From contig CAYSEF010000015.1 in assembly GCA_964430105.1 (NCBI GenBank), forward strand, positions 1 to 40,398: a stretch of DNA of 40,398 bases, written 5' to 3'. Position 1 is the stretch's first letter. Each line of letters opens with the position of its first letter. A model generated the notes under the pieces. The model was not told the DNA's origin, did not search any database, and was given only the letters and a program-made list of their open reading frames with translations. Positions 24,524-32,026 of this stretch are shown here, piece after piece. This DNA is from UMGS1696 sp964430105. GTDB lineage: Bacteria; Bacillota; Clostridia; Oscillospirales; CAG-272. The position numbers were made by a program, and so were the translations under genes.

Positions 24524-25366
24524 ATGGATATTAACGATAAAATATGGAATCCATGGCATGGATGTCATAAATATAGCGAAGGTTGCCAGAATTGTTACGC
24601 ATATTTTCTTGATAAGCGATATGGCAGAGATACAAACGAAGTTGTTAAAAATAAATCTGATTTCAATCTTCCTGTAAAAAAAGACAGAAACGGTAATTAT
24701 AAGCTTGAAACAGGATCTTTTGTGAGAGTTTGTATGGCGAGTGACTTTTTCATAGAAGAAGCAGATGCATGGAGAATCGAAGCATGGGATCTTATTCGTC
24801 GCAGACCTGACGTTACATTTTCACTTCTGACAAAGCGTGCCAATCGAATTAAAGAATGTCTTCCGTATGACTGGGGTGACGGTTGGGAAAATGTCTCTTT
24901 TTCAGTATCATGCGAAAATCAAAAGCGACTTGAAGAACGTATGCCGTATCTTCTTGAGATTCCTGCAAAGCATCGTTGGGTAAGTCTTAAGCCATTTATA
25001 GGCGAAGTCGATATTGAACCTTATCTTGCAACCGGAAAGATTGAAACTGTACTTGCAGGTGGAGAAAACTATCTTGGCAGCAGACCATTGCATTATGAAT
25101 GGGTAAAGAAGGTTCATGATGCTTGCGAAAAGCATAATGTTCAGCTTATATTTGGCCAAACGGGAAATATTTTTGTCAAGGATGGTAAGGAATACAAAAT
25201 CCGCAACCGTACAGATCAAATGATTCAGGCGCTAAAAAGCGGTTTACACTATCCACCTGTTGATATAGAGGCACGGGTAGAGGAAATTTATGCAAGAAAG
25301 AATGCAATGAAGGAAGCAATGGCTGCTAAAAGAAAGCCTAAGGAAAGCGACAAATTCCATTGCTGA
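24524..25366 (+). CDS. DUF5131 (phage Gp37/Gp68-like) protein
   Basis: A 280-residue soluble protein of the DUF5131 family, found in phages and in bacterial chromosomes and distantly like radical-SAM proteins. The N-terminus IWNPWHGCHKYSEGCQNCYA carries C14, C21 and C24 as C-x6-C-x2-C, a plausible metal or Fe-S site that departs from the radical-SAM CxxxCxxC. Other motifs are VCMASDFFIEEADAWR, FSLLTKRANR, ENVSFSVSCENQKRLEER, LSLKPF-like VSLKPFIG, LAGGEN and FGQTGN. The C-terminal 40 residues are basic. AAAAGGAGAG lies upstream. It stands alone between spoVAC and murI with no phage genes around, so it is a chromosomal member. The function is unproven. Confidence 0.85.
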   Translation: MDINDKIWNPWHGCHKYSEGCQNCYAYFLDKRYGRDTNEVVKNKSDFNLPVKKDRNGNYKLETGSFVRVCMASDFFIEEADAWRIEAWDLIRRRPDVTFSLLTKRANRIKECLPYDWGDGWENVSFSVSCENQKRLEERMPYLLEIPAKHRWVSLKPFIGEVDIEPYLATGKIETVLAGGENYLGSRPLHYEWVKKVHDACEKHNVQLIFGQTGNIFVKDGKEYKIRNRTDQMIQALKSGLHYPPVDIEARVEEIYARKNAMKEAMAAKRKPKESDKFHC

Positions 25367-25377
25367 CACTATAATAG

Positions 25378-25420
25378 AAAAGCGAACATGAAATCATATG
25401 ATTGCATATTCGCTTTTTTT
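25378..25420 (+). terminator. Intrinsic terminator after the DUF5131 gene
   Basis: AGCGAACATGAAATCA (25381-25396) pairs with TGATTGCATATTCGCT (25399-25414) with two mismatches, followed by seven T. Confidence 0.88.
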
Positions 25421-25429
25421 GTTATCTAC

Positions 25430-25458
25430 TTGAATTTAGAATCGAATTTATATATAAT
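25430..25458 (+). promoter_or_regulatory. Sigma-A promoter of murI
   Basis: TTGAAT (25430-25435), 17-bp spacer, TATAAT (25453-25458), giving a leader of about 25 nt before 25489. Confidence 0.7.
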
Positions 25459-25488
25459 AGAGGTAGTAATTTTTTGTAGGAGTGACAA

Positions 25489-26280
25489 ATGGATTCAATA
25501 ACAATCGGTTTCTTTGACTCTGGCGTTGGCGGAGTATCCGTCATGACGTACGCGAGAGAGAAGATACCGTCAGCAGATTACATATATTATGCGGATACAG
25601 ATCACGTTCCATATGGTCTAAAAACGCGTGAAGAAATAATTCAATACAGTGACGAAGCTGTTAAATATCTAATAGAGCAAGGTGTTTCAGCTATTGTCAT
25701 AGCCTGCAATACAGCTACAAGTATGGCTGTCGAGTTTCTGCGGAATAAATATGATATTCCGATAATTGGAATGGAACCGGCTGTTAAACCTGCAGCTCGG
25801 TTTCACCATGGCGAAAAAATACTTGTTTGCGCTACTCCGGTAACAATTGCAGGCGAAAAATTGCATACACTCATTGATCACAATTTTTCTTCTGATGACA
25901 TTAAGCCTTCTTTGGTGCCACTTCCTAAACTTGTGACATTTGCAGAACAAGGTATGTTTGATATAGATATAGTGTGTGAATACCTCGAAGAAAATATTGA
26001 TGGAAAGGAAGAATATTCCGCAGTAGTTTTAGGATGTACTCATTTCCCTTATTTTCGAGATAGTTTCCGTAAATTTTTCGGACACAGTGTTGATCTAATT
26101 GACGGAACTGCCGGAACTGTAAATCGACTTATAGCTGTTATCGGAGGGCTTGGCTACAAAATCGGTAGCAGTACCGGGAATGTAACGTATGTCCGTTCAG
26201 GCAGAAAAATAACCGATGAAGCTGAGCTTGCAGTTTTCAAACGTCTTGAAAAACGTAGTATGCTCAAGGAATATCACTGA
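25489..26280 (+). CDS. murI: Glutamate racemase
   Basis: Cofactor-independent racemase that makes D-glutamate for peptidoglycan. It has 263 residues, the family norm. DSGVGG starts at D10, the first catalytic cysteine is C73 in ACNTATS, and the second is C183 in LGCTHFPYF. PYG (41-43) and GMEPAVKPA are also conserved. GTAGGAG stands close to the ATG. It has its own promoter and no close downstream partner in the same transcript, since a new promoter precedes the next gene. MurI is normally essential, and nothing in the sequence suggests otherwise. Confidence 0.96.
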   Translation: MDSITIGFFDSGVGGVSVMTYAREKIPSADYIYYADTDHVPYGLKTREEIIQYSDEAVKYLIEQGVSAIVIACNTATSMAVEFLRNKYDIPIIGMEPAVKPAARFHHGEKILVCATPVTIAGEKLHTLIDHNFSSDDIKPSLVPLPKLVTFAEQGMFDIDIVCEYLEENIDGKEEYSAVVLGCTHFPYFRDSFRKFFGHSVDLIDGTAGTVNRLIAVIGGLGYKIGSSTGNVTYVRSGRKITDEAELAVFKRLEKRSMLKEYH

Positions 26281-26320
26281 ATTTTACTTAAATTTTCACA
26301 TACTTGCCACCTCTTTTTGA

Positions 26321-26348
26321 TTGAATCGTGACATGGACGGTGTATACT
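26321..26348 (+). promoter_or_regulatory. Promoter of the DUF4353-type lipoprotein gene
   Basis: TTGAAT (26321-26326), 16-bp spacer, TATACT (26343-26348). GGAGGG and the ATG at 26370 follow within 22 nt. Confidence 0.6.
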
Positions 26349-26369
26349 ATCAACAATTGGAGGGAAAAT

Positions 26370-28121
26370 ATGAAGAATAATGTTATAGTAAAAACAATAA
26401 CGTCACTGTTGATATGTACAATACTTCTTTCGGCTTGCACAACATCCGAAAAAATGAGCGAAAAAAACATTGGTGATGGTGTTGATGGAGTGGAACCTTC
26501 ATCTGTAAATGAATTGCAAACCACAGATAATTTTGCACCAAAAATTAAATATTCTACATTTGATTTGAACACCGAAGCCGATCAAGATATTGTTTACATT
26601 AGGTTGAACGGTGAATCAGCCGAATTTGAGAGTGAAAATGTGGAAATTAAAGATGGCATCCTTGTTATATCTGAAGCCGGTGACTACGAATTAAGTGGTG
26701 TTTTTAATAAGCAAATATGTGTGAATGCAGAAACAAACGACAATGTTCACTTAATTTTTAACGGTGTAACTCTTTCGGCAGATATGGCACCATTGAATAT
26801 TGTCAGTGCCAAAAATGTGTCTATTACATTGGTTAGCGGAACAGTCAATAGTATTACCGACAGCGAGAATTATTCTTTTGAAGATGATAACGAACCAAAT
26901 GCTGCTGTTTATTCAAAATGTGACCTTACGATAAACGGTACAGGTGAACTGACAGTATATGGTGTGTATAATTGTGGCATACTTTCCAAGGATGATCTCA
27001 AAATTGTAAATGGTAATATAACTGTTTTCTCTGAAGGAGATGCAATAAAGGGAAAAGATTCACTTGTTATTCGTGATGGTAATATTACAGTTAGATCAAA
27101 GAAGGATGGACTGAAATCAAGCAACGACAAAGATGAAAACTGTGGATATGTAGTAATTGAAAACGGAATAATTGATATTACAGCAGCTGACGATGGTATT
27201 CACGCCGAAAGTTGGTTACAAATCTTCGATGGAGATATCACTATAAATGAAAGTTATGAAGCAATAGAAGGAAAGAAAATTGAGATTTATGGTGGAAATT
27301 TAGATTTGACAGCATCAGACGATGGATTGAATGCAGCCAGCAGTGGAGTTTCAACTGATAATGACACATTTAGAAAGTTTGGGCATGAAGATAAAGAGTT
27401 GAATTCCGAAAATATATTTAACGATTTTGAAAATCGTGAACCACCGAAAATACCATCCTCCGAATTCATGCCTGCAGGTGAGAAACCTGAGGATGCAGAG
27501 CCACCTTCAATGAATAATGGTGTTATTGCTCCAGATGATCATGATAAAGAACACTTAAATGATATGCCAGACCATTTAGGTAACAAGAACGAAAACTTTG
27601 GTCGAGAGAACGGTGAAATGTTTGGTGGCAATATGGGCAGAGGATTCAACGAAGCTCCTGAAGATGGCGTGTATATCAAAGTGTTTGGTGGTACGATAAG
27701 AGTACACGCAGGAGTGGATGTTATTGACTCTAACGGTACCTTCGAGCAAGTAGGAGGTACGATAATTACTGTTGCACCCTCTATGGCGATATGCGGACAA
27801 CCCGATTGTGTTATTGATGTAAATGGTGATGCTTGCGTAAATGGTGGTACTTTTATATCTCTTGTACGAAATGTAGGTACTGCAAGTGAATGTATGAATG
27901 TTCCGGCAATATTTTTGGATACGTACGGTGCAGATGCATTAGAAAAATTATCTATAGTTGATTCTCTCGGAAATACAGTTATAGAATTTGTACCTAAAAC
28001 ATCGTCACCATCTATATTCCTGGCATCCGATTTACTGAAAGCCGGTGAACAATATACGCTTAATTATGGTGAAATAGTGAAAAAATTTATAGCGGCAGAT
28101 GATTTGCTTACGATAGAATAA
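26370..28121 (+). CDS. Carbohydrate-binding (DUF4353-type) beta-helix lipoprotein
   Basis: A 583-residue lipoprotein with lipobox LSAC (C23). After a short linker it has a right-handed beta-helix built from repeats such as NVSITLVSGTVNSI, CDLTINGTGELTVYG, LKIVNGNITVFSEGDAIKG, LVIRDGNITVRSKKDGLKS and IEIYGGNLDLTASDDGLNA. This is the carbohydrate-binding-domain-containing family (DUF4353) of Clostridia. A Pro, Asp, Glu and Met-rich loop (about 330-430) interrupts the helix before further rungs (VFGGTIRVHAGVDVIDSNG). Relatives often sit near CotH-kinase or polyphosphate VTC-domain genes; a CotH lipoprotein lies 9 kb downstream. I chose the ATG at 26370 with GGAGGG; an earlier in-frame ATG at 26328 overlaps the promoter. 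Ligand unknown. Confidence 0.85.
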   Translation: MKNNVIVKTITSLLICTILLSACTTSEKMSEKNIGDGVDGVEPSSVNELQTTDNFAPKIKYSTFDLNTEADQDIVYIRLNGESAEFESENVEIKDGILVISEAGDYELSGVFNKQICVNAETNDNVHLIFNGVTLSADMAPLNIVSAKNVSITLVSGTVNSITDSENYSFEDDNEPNAAVYSKCDLTINGTGELTVYGVYNCGILSKDDLKIVNGNITVFSEGDAIKGKDSLVIRDGNITVRSKKDGLKSSNDKDENCGYVVIENGIIDITAADDGIHAESWLQIFDGDITINESYEAIEGKKIEIYGGNLDLTASDDGLNAASSGVSTDNDTFRKFGHEDKELNSENIFNDFENREPPKIPSSEFMPAGEKPEDAEPPSMNNGVIAPDDHDKEHLNDMPDHLGNKNENFGRENGEMFGGNMGRGFNEAPEDGVYIKVFGGTIRVHAGVDVIDSNGTFEQVGGTIITVAPSMAICGQPDCVIDVNGDACVNGGTFISLVRNVGTASECMNVPAIFLDTYGADALEKLSIVDSLGNTVIEFVPKTSSPSIFLASDLLKAGEQYTLNYGEIVKKFIAADDLLTIE

Positions 28122-28130
28122 TAAACAATA

Positions 28131-28178
28131 AAACGCCTTAAAGTGATTGGTTAAACCAAAAGCTTTGGGCGTTTTTTT
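28131..28178. terminator. Terminator between the lipoprotein and pepD genes
   Basis: AAACGCC (28131-28137) pairs with GGCGTTT (28168-28174), with inner AAG/CTT and TTGGTTAAACCAA pairings, then seven T. On the minus strand the tail is T-rich too, so it may serve both converging genes. Confidence 0.8.
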
Positions 28179-28192
28179 GTTATATTTGGTTT

Positions 28193-29623
28193 TTATGCAT
28201 TTTTTAGCATTGCACAGACGAGATCCCACATGCGCGTGAGGGATGACACTGACAAAACTTCATCGGGTGAATGGAGATTTTTTATATCAGGACCTATTGA
28301 TATCATATCCATATCAGGAAGTTTTCCTTTAAGAAGTCCGCATTCGAGTCCGGCATGAATCCCAATTACACGAGCTTCTTTTCCAAACATATCTTTGTAT
28401 GTGTCAAGATAAAGCTTTTGCATTGGAGAACCTTCAAGATAGTCCCAACCGGGATAACGACTTGTGTGTTCAAATGTTGCACCTACAGCAATAGCTGCAC
28501 ACTCAACTCGGTTTTCCATATCATCAAGCTTTGATTCCACTGAAGAACGAGATGATACTACAATCTCCCAACTGTTATCGTTTTGACGAATGACAGCCAG
28601 ATTTGATGATGTTTCTACAAGACCGTTAACTTGTGCGCTCATTCCATGAACTCCATTTGGCAGAGTGCGGAGAAGTGCTATCATTTGCTTAGAGCGCTCT
28701 TCTGTTAATGCGTTTTCAGCAGTGCATTCGGAAATTGTCACTTTGAAGCTAGCATCATCAGCTACAAGTTCAGAACGGATTTTTGCTTCTTCTACTCGTA
28801 AAGCAGAAATTAATGCATTTTTGTCATCAACAGCAAGAGTTGCTACACACTCTCGTGGAATAGCATTATCGCGTGAGCCACCTTCAATAGAAACAATACG
28901 CAAATGAGAATCCTTAGATATAGAGTACAGTATACGTCCCATTGTAGAGACAGCGCCGATTCTTCCAAGGTTTATGTCTTCACCGGAATGTCCACCAAAC
29001 AATCCACCAATTTCAATTGATATAACATCTTTACCATTAATCGGAGTTAAGTCAGCATCAAAGTGAATATGTGATCTTACACCGCCGGCGCATGAAACTG
29101 TAGCCTCACCTTCACCAGCTGAATCCAGATTGATAAGTCGTCTTGCATTTGCTTTGGTTGCATCGAAAGCACGCATTCCGTCAAGTCCTGTTTCTTCACA
29201 GGTTGTAAAAAGGCATTCAAGTGCCGGATGCGGAGTGTCGGAATCAAGTATAGCAAGCATTGTTGCGACTGCTACACCATTGTCGGCACCTAATGTTGTT
29301 CCGTTTGCTCTGAGAAGATCACCATCCAACACAAGTTCGATAGGATCTGTGAGAAAGTCGTGATTTATATTGCGATTAGCTTCACACACCATATCTAAAT
29401 GTCCCTGAAGCATTATAGGTGCGTGATTTTCATAACCAACAGTCGCATTCGCTTTTACAAAAACATTGTTAGCTGCATCTATTTCTGCTTTGTAGCCAAG
29501 CTCAAGAGCTGTTTTGCATACAAATTCAGCTACCGCCTTTTCGTTTCCGGAACCACGCGGAATATCGGAAATCTTTTGAAAATAGTAGAAAACCTTTTCA
29601 GGTTTAAGATCGCTGTATTTCAT
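28193..29623 (-). CDS. pepD: M20C dipeptidase (aminoacyl-histidine / non-specific)
   Basis: Cytosolic zinc dipeptidase of the PepD family (beta-Ala-His or cytosol non-specific dipeptidase). It has 476 residues from the chosen start. Metal and catalytic residues are H75 and D77 in LQGHLDMVCE, D114 in LGADNGVA, E143 and E144 in TTCEETGLDG, an Asp in NLDSAGEGE, and the terminal His in HAGLECGLLKG. FGGHSGEDINLGR is the lid-domain motif. The ATG at 29623 with GAGGTG is used; a longer in-frame extension upstream reads through the promoter and has no family match. It is alone on the minus strand, divergent from ispD. Confidence 0.94.
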   Translation of the reverse strand: MKYSDLKPEKVFYYFQKISDIPRGSGNEKAVAEFVCKTALELGYKAEIDAANNVFVKANATVGYENHAPIMLQGHLDMVCEANRNINHDFLTDPIELVLDGDLLRANGTTLGADNGVAVATMLAILDSDTPHPALECLFTTCEETGLDGMRAFDATKANARRLINLDSAGEGEATVSCAGGVRSHIHFDADLTPINGKDVISIEIGGLFGGHSGEDINLGRIGAVSTMGRILYSISKDSHLRIVSIEGGSRDNAIPRECVATLAVDDKNALISALRVEEAKIRSELVADDASFKVTISECTAENALTEERSKQMIALLRTLPNGVHGMSAQVNGLVETSSNLAVIRQNDNSWEIVVSSRSSVESKLDDMENRVECAAIAVGATFEHTSRYPGWDYLEGSPMQKLYLDTYKDMFGKEARVIGIHAGLECGLLKGKLPDMDMISIGPDIKNLHSPDEVLSVSSLTRMWDLVCAMLKNA

Positions 29624-29653
29624 ATTCACCTCAATAATCATGATTGTGTTACA

Positions 29654-29682
29654 ATTATAACACATGCAAAAGACAAAAGCAA
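29654..29682 (-). promoter_or_regulatory. Sigma-A promoter of pepD
   Basis: On the minus strand, TTGCTT (plus 29677-29682), 17-bp spacer, TATAAT (plus 29654-29659) with an extended TGT. Confidence 0.75.
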
Positions 29683-29737
29683 TATTCGAAATACGGAAAA
29701 TATTTTCACAAAATTTATTTATTATTAACAATAAGTG

Positions 29738-29746
29738 TGCTATAAT
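29738..29746 (+). promoter_or_regulatory. Extended -10 promoter of ispD-ispF
   Basis: TGCTATAAT (29738-29746) is a perfect extended -10, but the -35 region (TTTATT) is weak. The ispD ATG at 29785 lies 39 nt downstream. Confidence 0.55.
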
Positions 29747-29784
29747 ATAGGATAAACAGTTATGAAATAATCACGGAGTTGAAA

Positions 29785-30540
29785 ATGGGTAAACTTTCTG
29801 CTCTCATAAGATCAGCAGGTGGCAAGAAGCGATTTAATTCGGCGATAATTCTTGCTGCGGGAAGCGGAAGACGTTTCAATGATCAAAAAGCGAAGCAGTT
29901 TATTGAAATTGACGGAATGTCTGTACTCGTAAGAAGTGCTTTAACATTTCAGAATTCAGAACTTATAGATGAGATAATCCTGGTAACAAGGCAATCCGAT
30001 GTAGAAGGATGTCGTAACATTTTAACACAAAACGGAATTACTAAGCTTACAAGAGTGATTGCAGGAGGAGATACACGCCAACAGTCTGCAAAGCTTGGTT
30101 TTGATGCTGTAAATCCATCTACCGATTTCGTTGCCATACATGATGCAGCACGTTGTCTTGTGACGACTGAGATGATAGAAATGGCAATGGAAACAGCTTA
30201 TGTAACAGGTGCCGCTGCTTGTGCAACACGGGTATCAGATACAATAAAGAAGACAAACGGCGCTGATAGAATAACAGAAACAATAGATCGTGAAAATACA
30301 TGGCTGGTGCAAACTCCGCAGATATTTATGGCGGATATGTACCGTGCAGCTGCATATATGGCTGAAAAAGATCATGTGGAAGCAACCGATGATTGTGCAC
30401 TTGCAGAGCGTCTTGGCTTTGCTGTACAGCTGGTCGAATGTGGAAAAACCAATATTAAAATAACCTATCCGGAAGATGTAATTATTGCAGAAGCTATTTT
30501 GGCTGCTCGAAAATGCAATGAAAGGGAAGTACAGATATGA
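29785..30540 (+). CDS. ispD: 2-C-methyl-D-erythritol 4-phosphate cytidylyltransferase
   Basis: Third enzyme of the MEP isoprenoid pathway, joining CTP and methylerythritol phosphate to give CDP-ME. It has 251 residues, with about 17 extra basic residues before the core. The nucleotide motif is LAAGSGRRF (23-31) with K34/K36 of DQKAKQF just after; IHDAARC, the threonine-rich DTIKKT segment, LVQTPQIF, EATDDC and NIKITYPEDV follow in family order. I chose the ATG at 29785, with CGGAG 7 nt upstream, over a TTG at 29779. Its stop overlaps the ispF start as ATGA, so both pathway genes are coupled. Confidence 0.95.
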   Translation: MGKLSALIRSAGGKKRFNSAIILAAGSGRRFNDQKAKQFIEIDGMSVLVRSALTFQNSELIDEIILVTRQSDVEGCRNILTQNGITKLTRVIAGGDTRQQSAKLGFDAVNPSTDFVAIHDAARCLVTTEMIEMAMETAYVTGAAACATRVSDTIKKTNGADRITETIDRENTWLVQTPQIFMADMYRAAAYMAEKDHVEATDDCALAERLGFAVQLVECGKTNIKITYPEDVIIAEAILAARKCNEREVQI

Positions 30541-31010
30541 GAATAGGGCATGGATACGATGCGCATAGATTTTGCGAAAACAAGAAACTTGTCATAGGTG
30601 GAGTAGACATTGACTCAGATCTGGGACTTCTTGCACATTCTGATGGAGATGTACTTCTTCATGCTGTGATCGATGCTTTGCTTGGAGCGGCAGGTGAGCG
30701 TGATATCGGATATCAGTTTCCTGACAATGATAATACTTACAAAAACGCAGACAGTGTGCTACTTCTTGCAAAAACAGTCGAAATCATAAAAAACAAATCA
30801 CTTGAGGTCGAATATATCGACATGACTATAATTGCACAGAAGCCCAAACTGTCACCTTATATCGAAAAAATGCGAGTAAGAATAGCTGATATTCTTGGAA
30901 TAGATAGTTCACGGGTGAATGTCAAAGCCACAACAGAGGAGCGTATGGGATTCACAGGCAGGGGTGAGGGAATTGCCGCACATTCTGTTTGCTTGCTGAA
31001 CGAACCATAA
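30537..31010 (+). CDS. ispF: 2-C-methyl-D-erythritol 2,4-cyclodiphosphate synthase
   Basis: Zinc-dependent trimeric enzyme that cyclises CDP-ME 2-phosphate in the MEP pathway. It has 157 residues, the family length. Zinc ligands are D8 and H10 in GHGYDAHRF and H42 in LHAVIDALLG; the substrate region LLAHSDGDV (31-39), QFPDNDN and KATTEERMGFTGRGEG are conserved. It is coupled to ispD by a 4-nt overlap. The kinase IspE is not in the window. After its stop comes a 303-bp gap holding the structured region described separately. Confidence 0.96.
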   Translation: MRIGHGYDAHRFCENKKLVIGGVDIDSDLGLLAHSDGDVLLHAVIDALLGAAGERDIGYQFPDNDNTYKNADSVLLLAKTVEIIKNKSLEVEYIDMTIIAQKPKLSPYIEKMRVRIADILGIDSSRVNVKATTEERMGFTGRGEGIAAHSVCLLNEP

Positions 31011-31019
31011 AAATACAAC

Positions 31020-31258
31020 CACACCGGGACTTACGACGGAACCCGGTGTGATTCTGCACTCAGCGGTGAGAAAGCTGTTATGGACACTTCCTGGTTATTT
31101 ATATTCTTGTGCTTCTCACCACTTCCTAAAACTGTTTTTGGACGGATGCCCCGTCGATTTTAGTATATGTTTCTGCGACGATGTTGACATATACCTGTCG
31201 TCGTGTAAGCGAGCACTGAATCATGCGTAAACTGAAATATTTATTAAATAATTCAGTT
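31020..31258 (+). ncRNA. Structured intergenic RNA candidate between ispF and rpe
   Basis: This gap is packed with pairings: (a) CACACCGGG (31020-31028) with CCCGGTGTG (31042-31050), 9 bp perfect; (b) GGTGAGAA-GC (31065-31075) with GCTTCTCACC (31111-31120), 10 bp with one bulge; (c) CTAAAA (31126-31131) with TTTTAG (31158-31163), enclosing GACGG/CCGTC (31141-31145 with 31151-31155); (d) GTATATGT (31163-31170) with ACATATAC (31187-31194); (e) GCGACGA (31175-31181) with TCGTCGT (31198-31204), which crosses (d) and would form a pseudoknot or an alternative fold; (f) an AT-rich hairpin at 31230-31258. CACTTCCT occurs twice (31085, 31120). It lacks the motifs of T-box, M-box, SAM, TPP and c-di-AMP elements as I know them. 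No clear promoter or terminator is seen, so it may be a leader of rpe-mgtE or part of the ispF transcript. Confidence 0.4.
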
Positions 31259-31313
31259 GAGATTAATATAAAAACGACTTTTTGAAATAAATTGAAATAT
31301 ATGGAGATCAATA

Positions 31314-31994
31314 ATGAAACTTAAAACTTCACCATCACTGTTAGCTGCTGATTTTCTGCATCTTGAGCAGGAAGTTAAACGTGCTGAAAATTCCGGTGCT
31401 GATATGCTTCACTGTGATATAATGGATGGTATATATGTTCCGAATATCAGCTTTGGTTTCAGCATCCTTTCACAGATACGTAGCATAACCAATCTGCCAC
31501 TTGATGTTCATATGATGACAGCTGCACCTCAAAAATACATCGATGTTCTTAAAAAATCAGGTGCAGATTCCATTACATTGCACTCTGATGTAATGGAGCA
31601 TGATGAACTGATAGAAACGTTGAAGTACATAAAATCTCTCGGAATGGGTGCTGCTGTATCGTTAAAGCCTCAATTTCCCGCTGAAGATGTCTATGATTTT
31701 ATTCCATATTGCGATATGGTGCTTGTCATGACTGTGGAACCCGGTTTTGGCGGACAAAAATTTATGGAAGATATGCTACCTAAAATCGAGAAGATCCGCG
31801 CATATCTTGATGAGCACAAACCTGATTGTGAGATTCAAGTTGATGGCGGAATCGGAAATGATTCCATTGCGAAAGCATCACGTGCAGGGGCCAATATATT
31901 TGTAATAGGCACAGCTTCATTTGGTGCACCGGATATGAATGTTGCACTTAATGAATTAAAATTAATTGCTGAAAATGCACGTGTTGTAAAATAA
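31314..31994 (+). CDS. rpe: Ribulose-phosphate 3-epimerase
   Basis: TIM-barrel epimerase that interconverts ribulose 5-phosphate and xylulose 5-phosphate in the pentose phosphate pathway. It has 226 residues. SPSLLAADF opens the barrel, then the metal/catalytic motif HCDIMDGIYVPN, LDVHMMTAAP, ITLHSDV, MTVEPGFGGQKF and VDGGIGNDS; these contain the conserved His, Asp and Met residues. TGGAGA precedes the ATG. mgtE follows after 32 bp without a terminator, and the structured gap lies directly upstream. Its usual neighbours rsgA and a thiamine pyrophosphokinase gene are absent. Confidence 0.95.
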   Translation: MKLKTSPSLLAADFLHLEQEVKRAENSGADMLHCDIMDGIYVPNISFGFSILSQIRSITNLPLDVHMMTAAPQKYIDVLKKSGADSITLHSDVMEHDELIETLKYIKSLGMGAAVSLKPQFPAEDVYDFIPYCDMVLVMTVEPGFGGQKFMEDMLPKIEKIRAYLDEHKPDCEIQVDGGIGNDSIAKASRAGANIFVIGTASFGAPDMNVALNELKLIAENARVVK

Positions 31995-32026
31995 TAAGTA
32001 AACAATACTCAAAGGAGGAGCGAAAA

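Noticed and set aside
24524..25366. Prophage remnant around the phage Gp37/Gp68-like gene
   Set aside because: Neighbours are spoVAC and murI, and no integrase, attachment repeats or other phage genes are seen.
29624..29731. 36-residue N-terminal extension of PepD
   Set aside because: It covers the pepD promoter and has no ribosome site; the family starts at MKYSDLKPEKVF.
31048..31230. 60-residue frame in the ispF-rpe gap
   Set aside because: No ribosome site, no family resemblance, and it runs through the paired RNA segments.
31020..31258. M-box, T-box, c-di-AMP or 6S RNA identity for the structured gap
   Set aside because: The conserved cores I know for these classes are absent, and the fold has no single rod shape.
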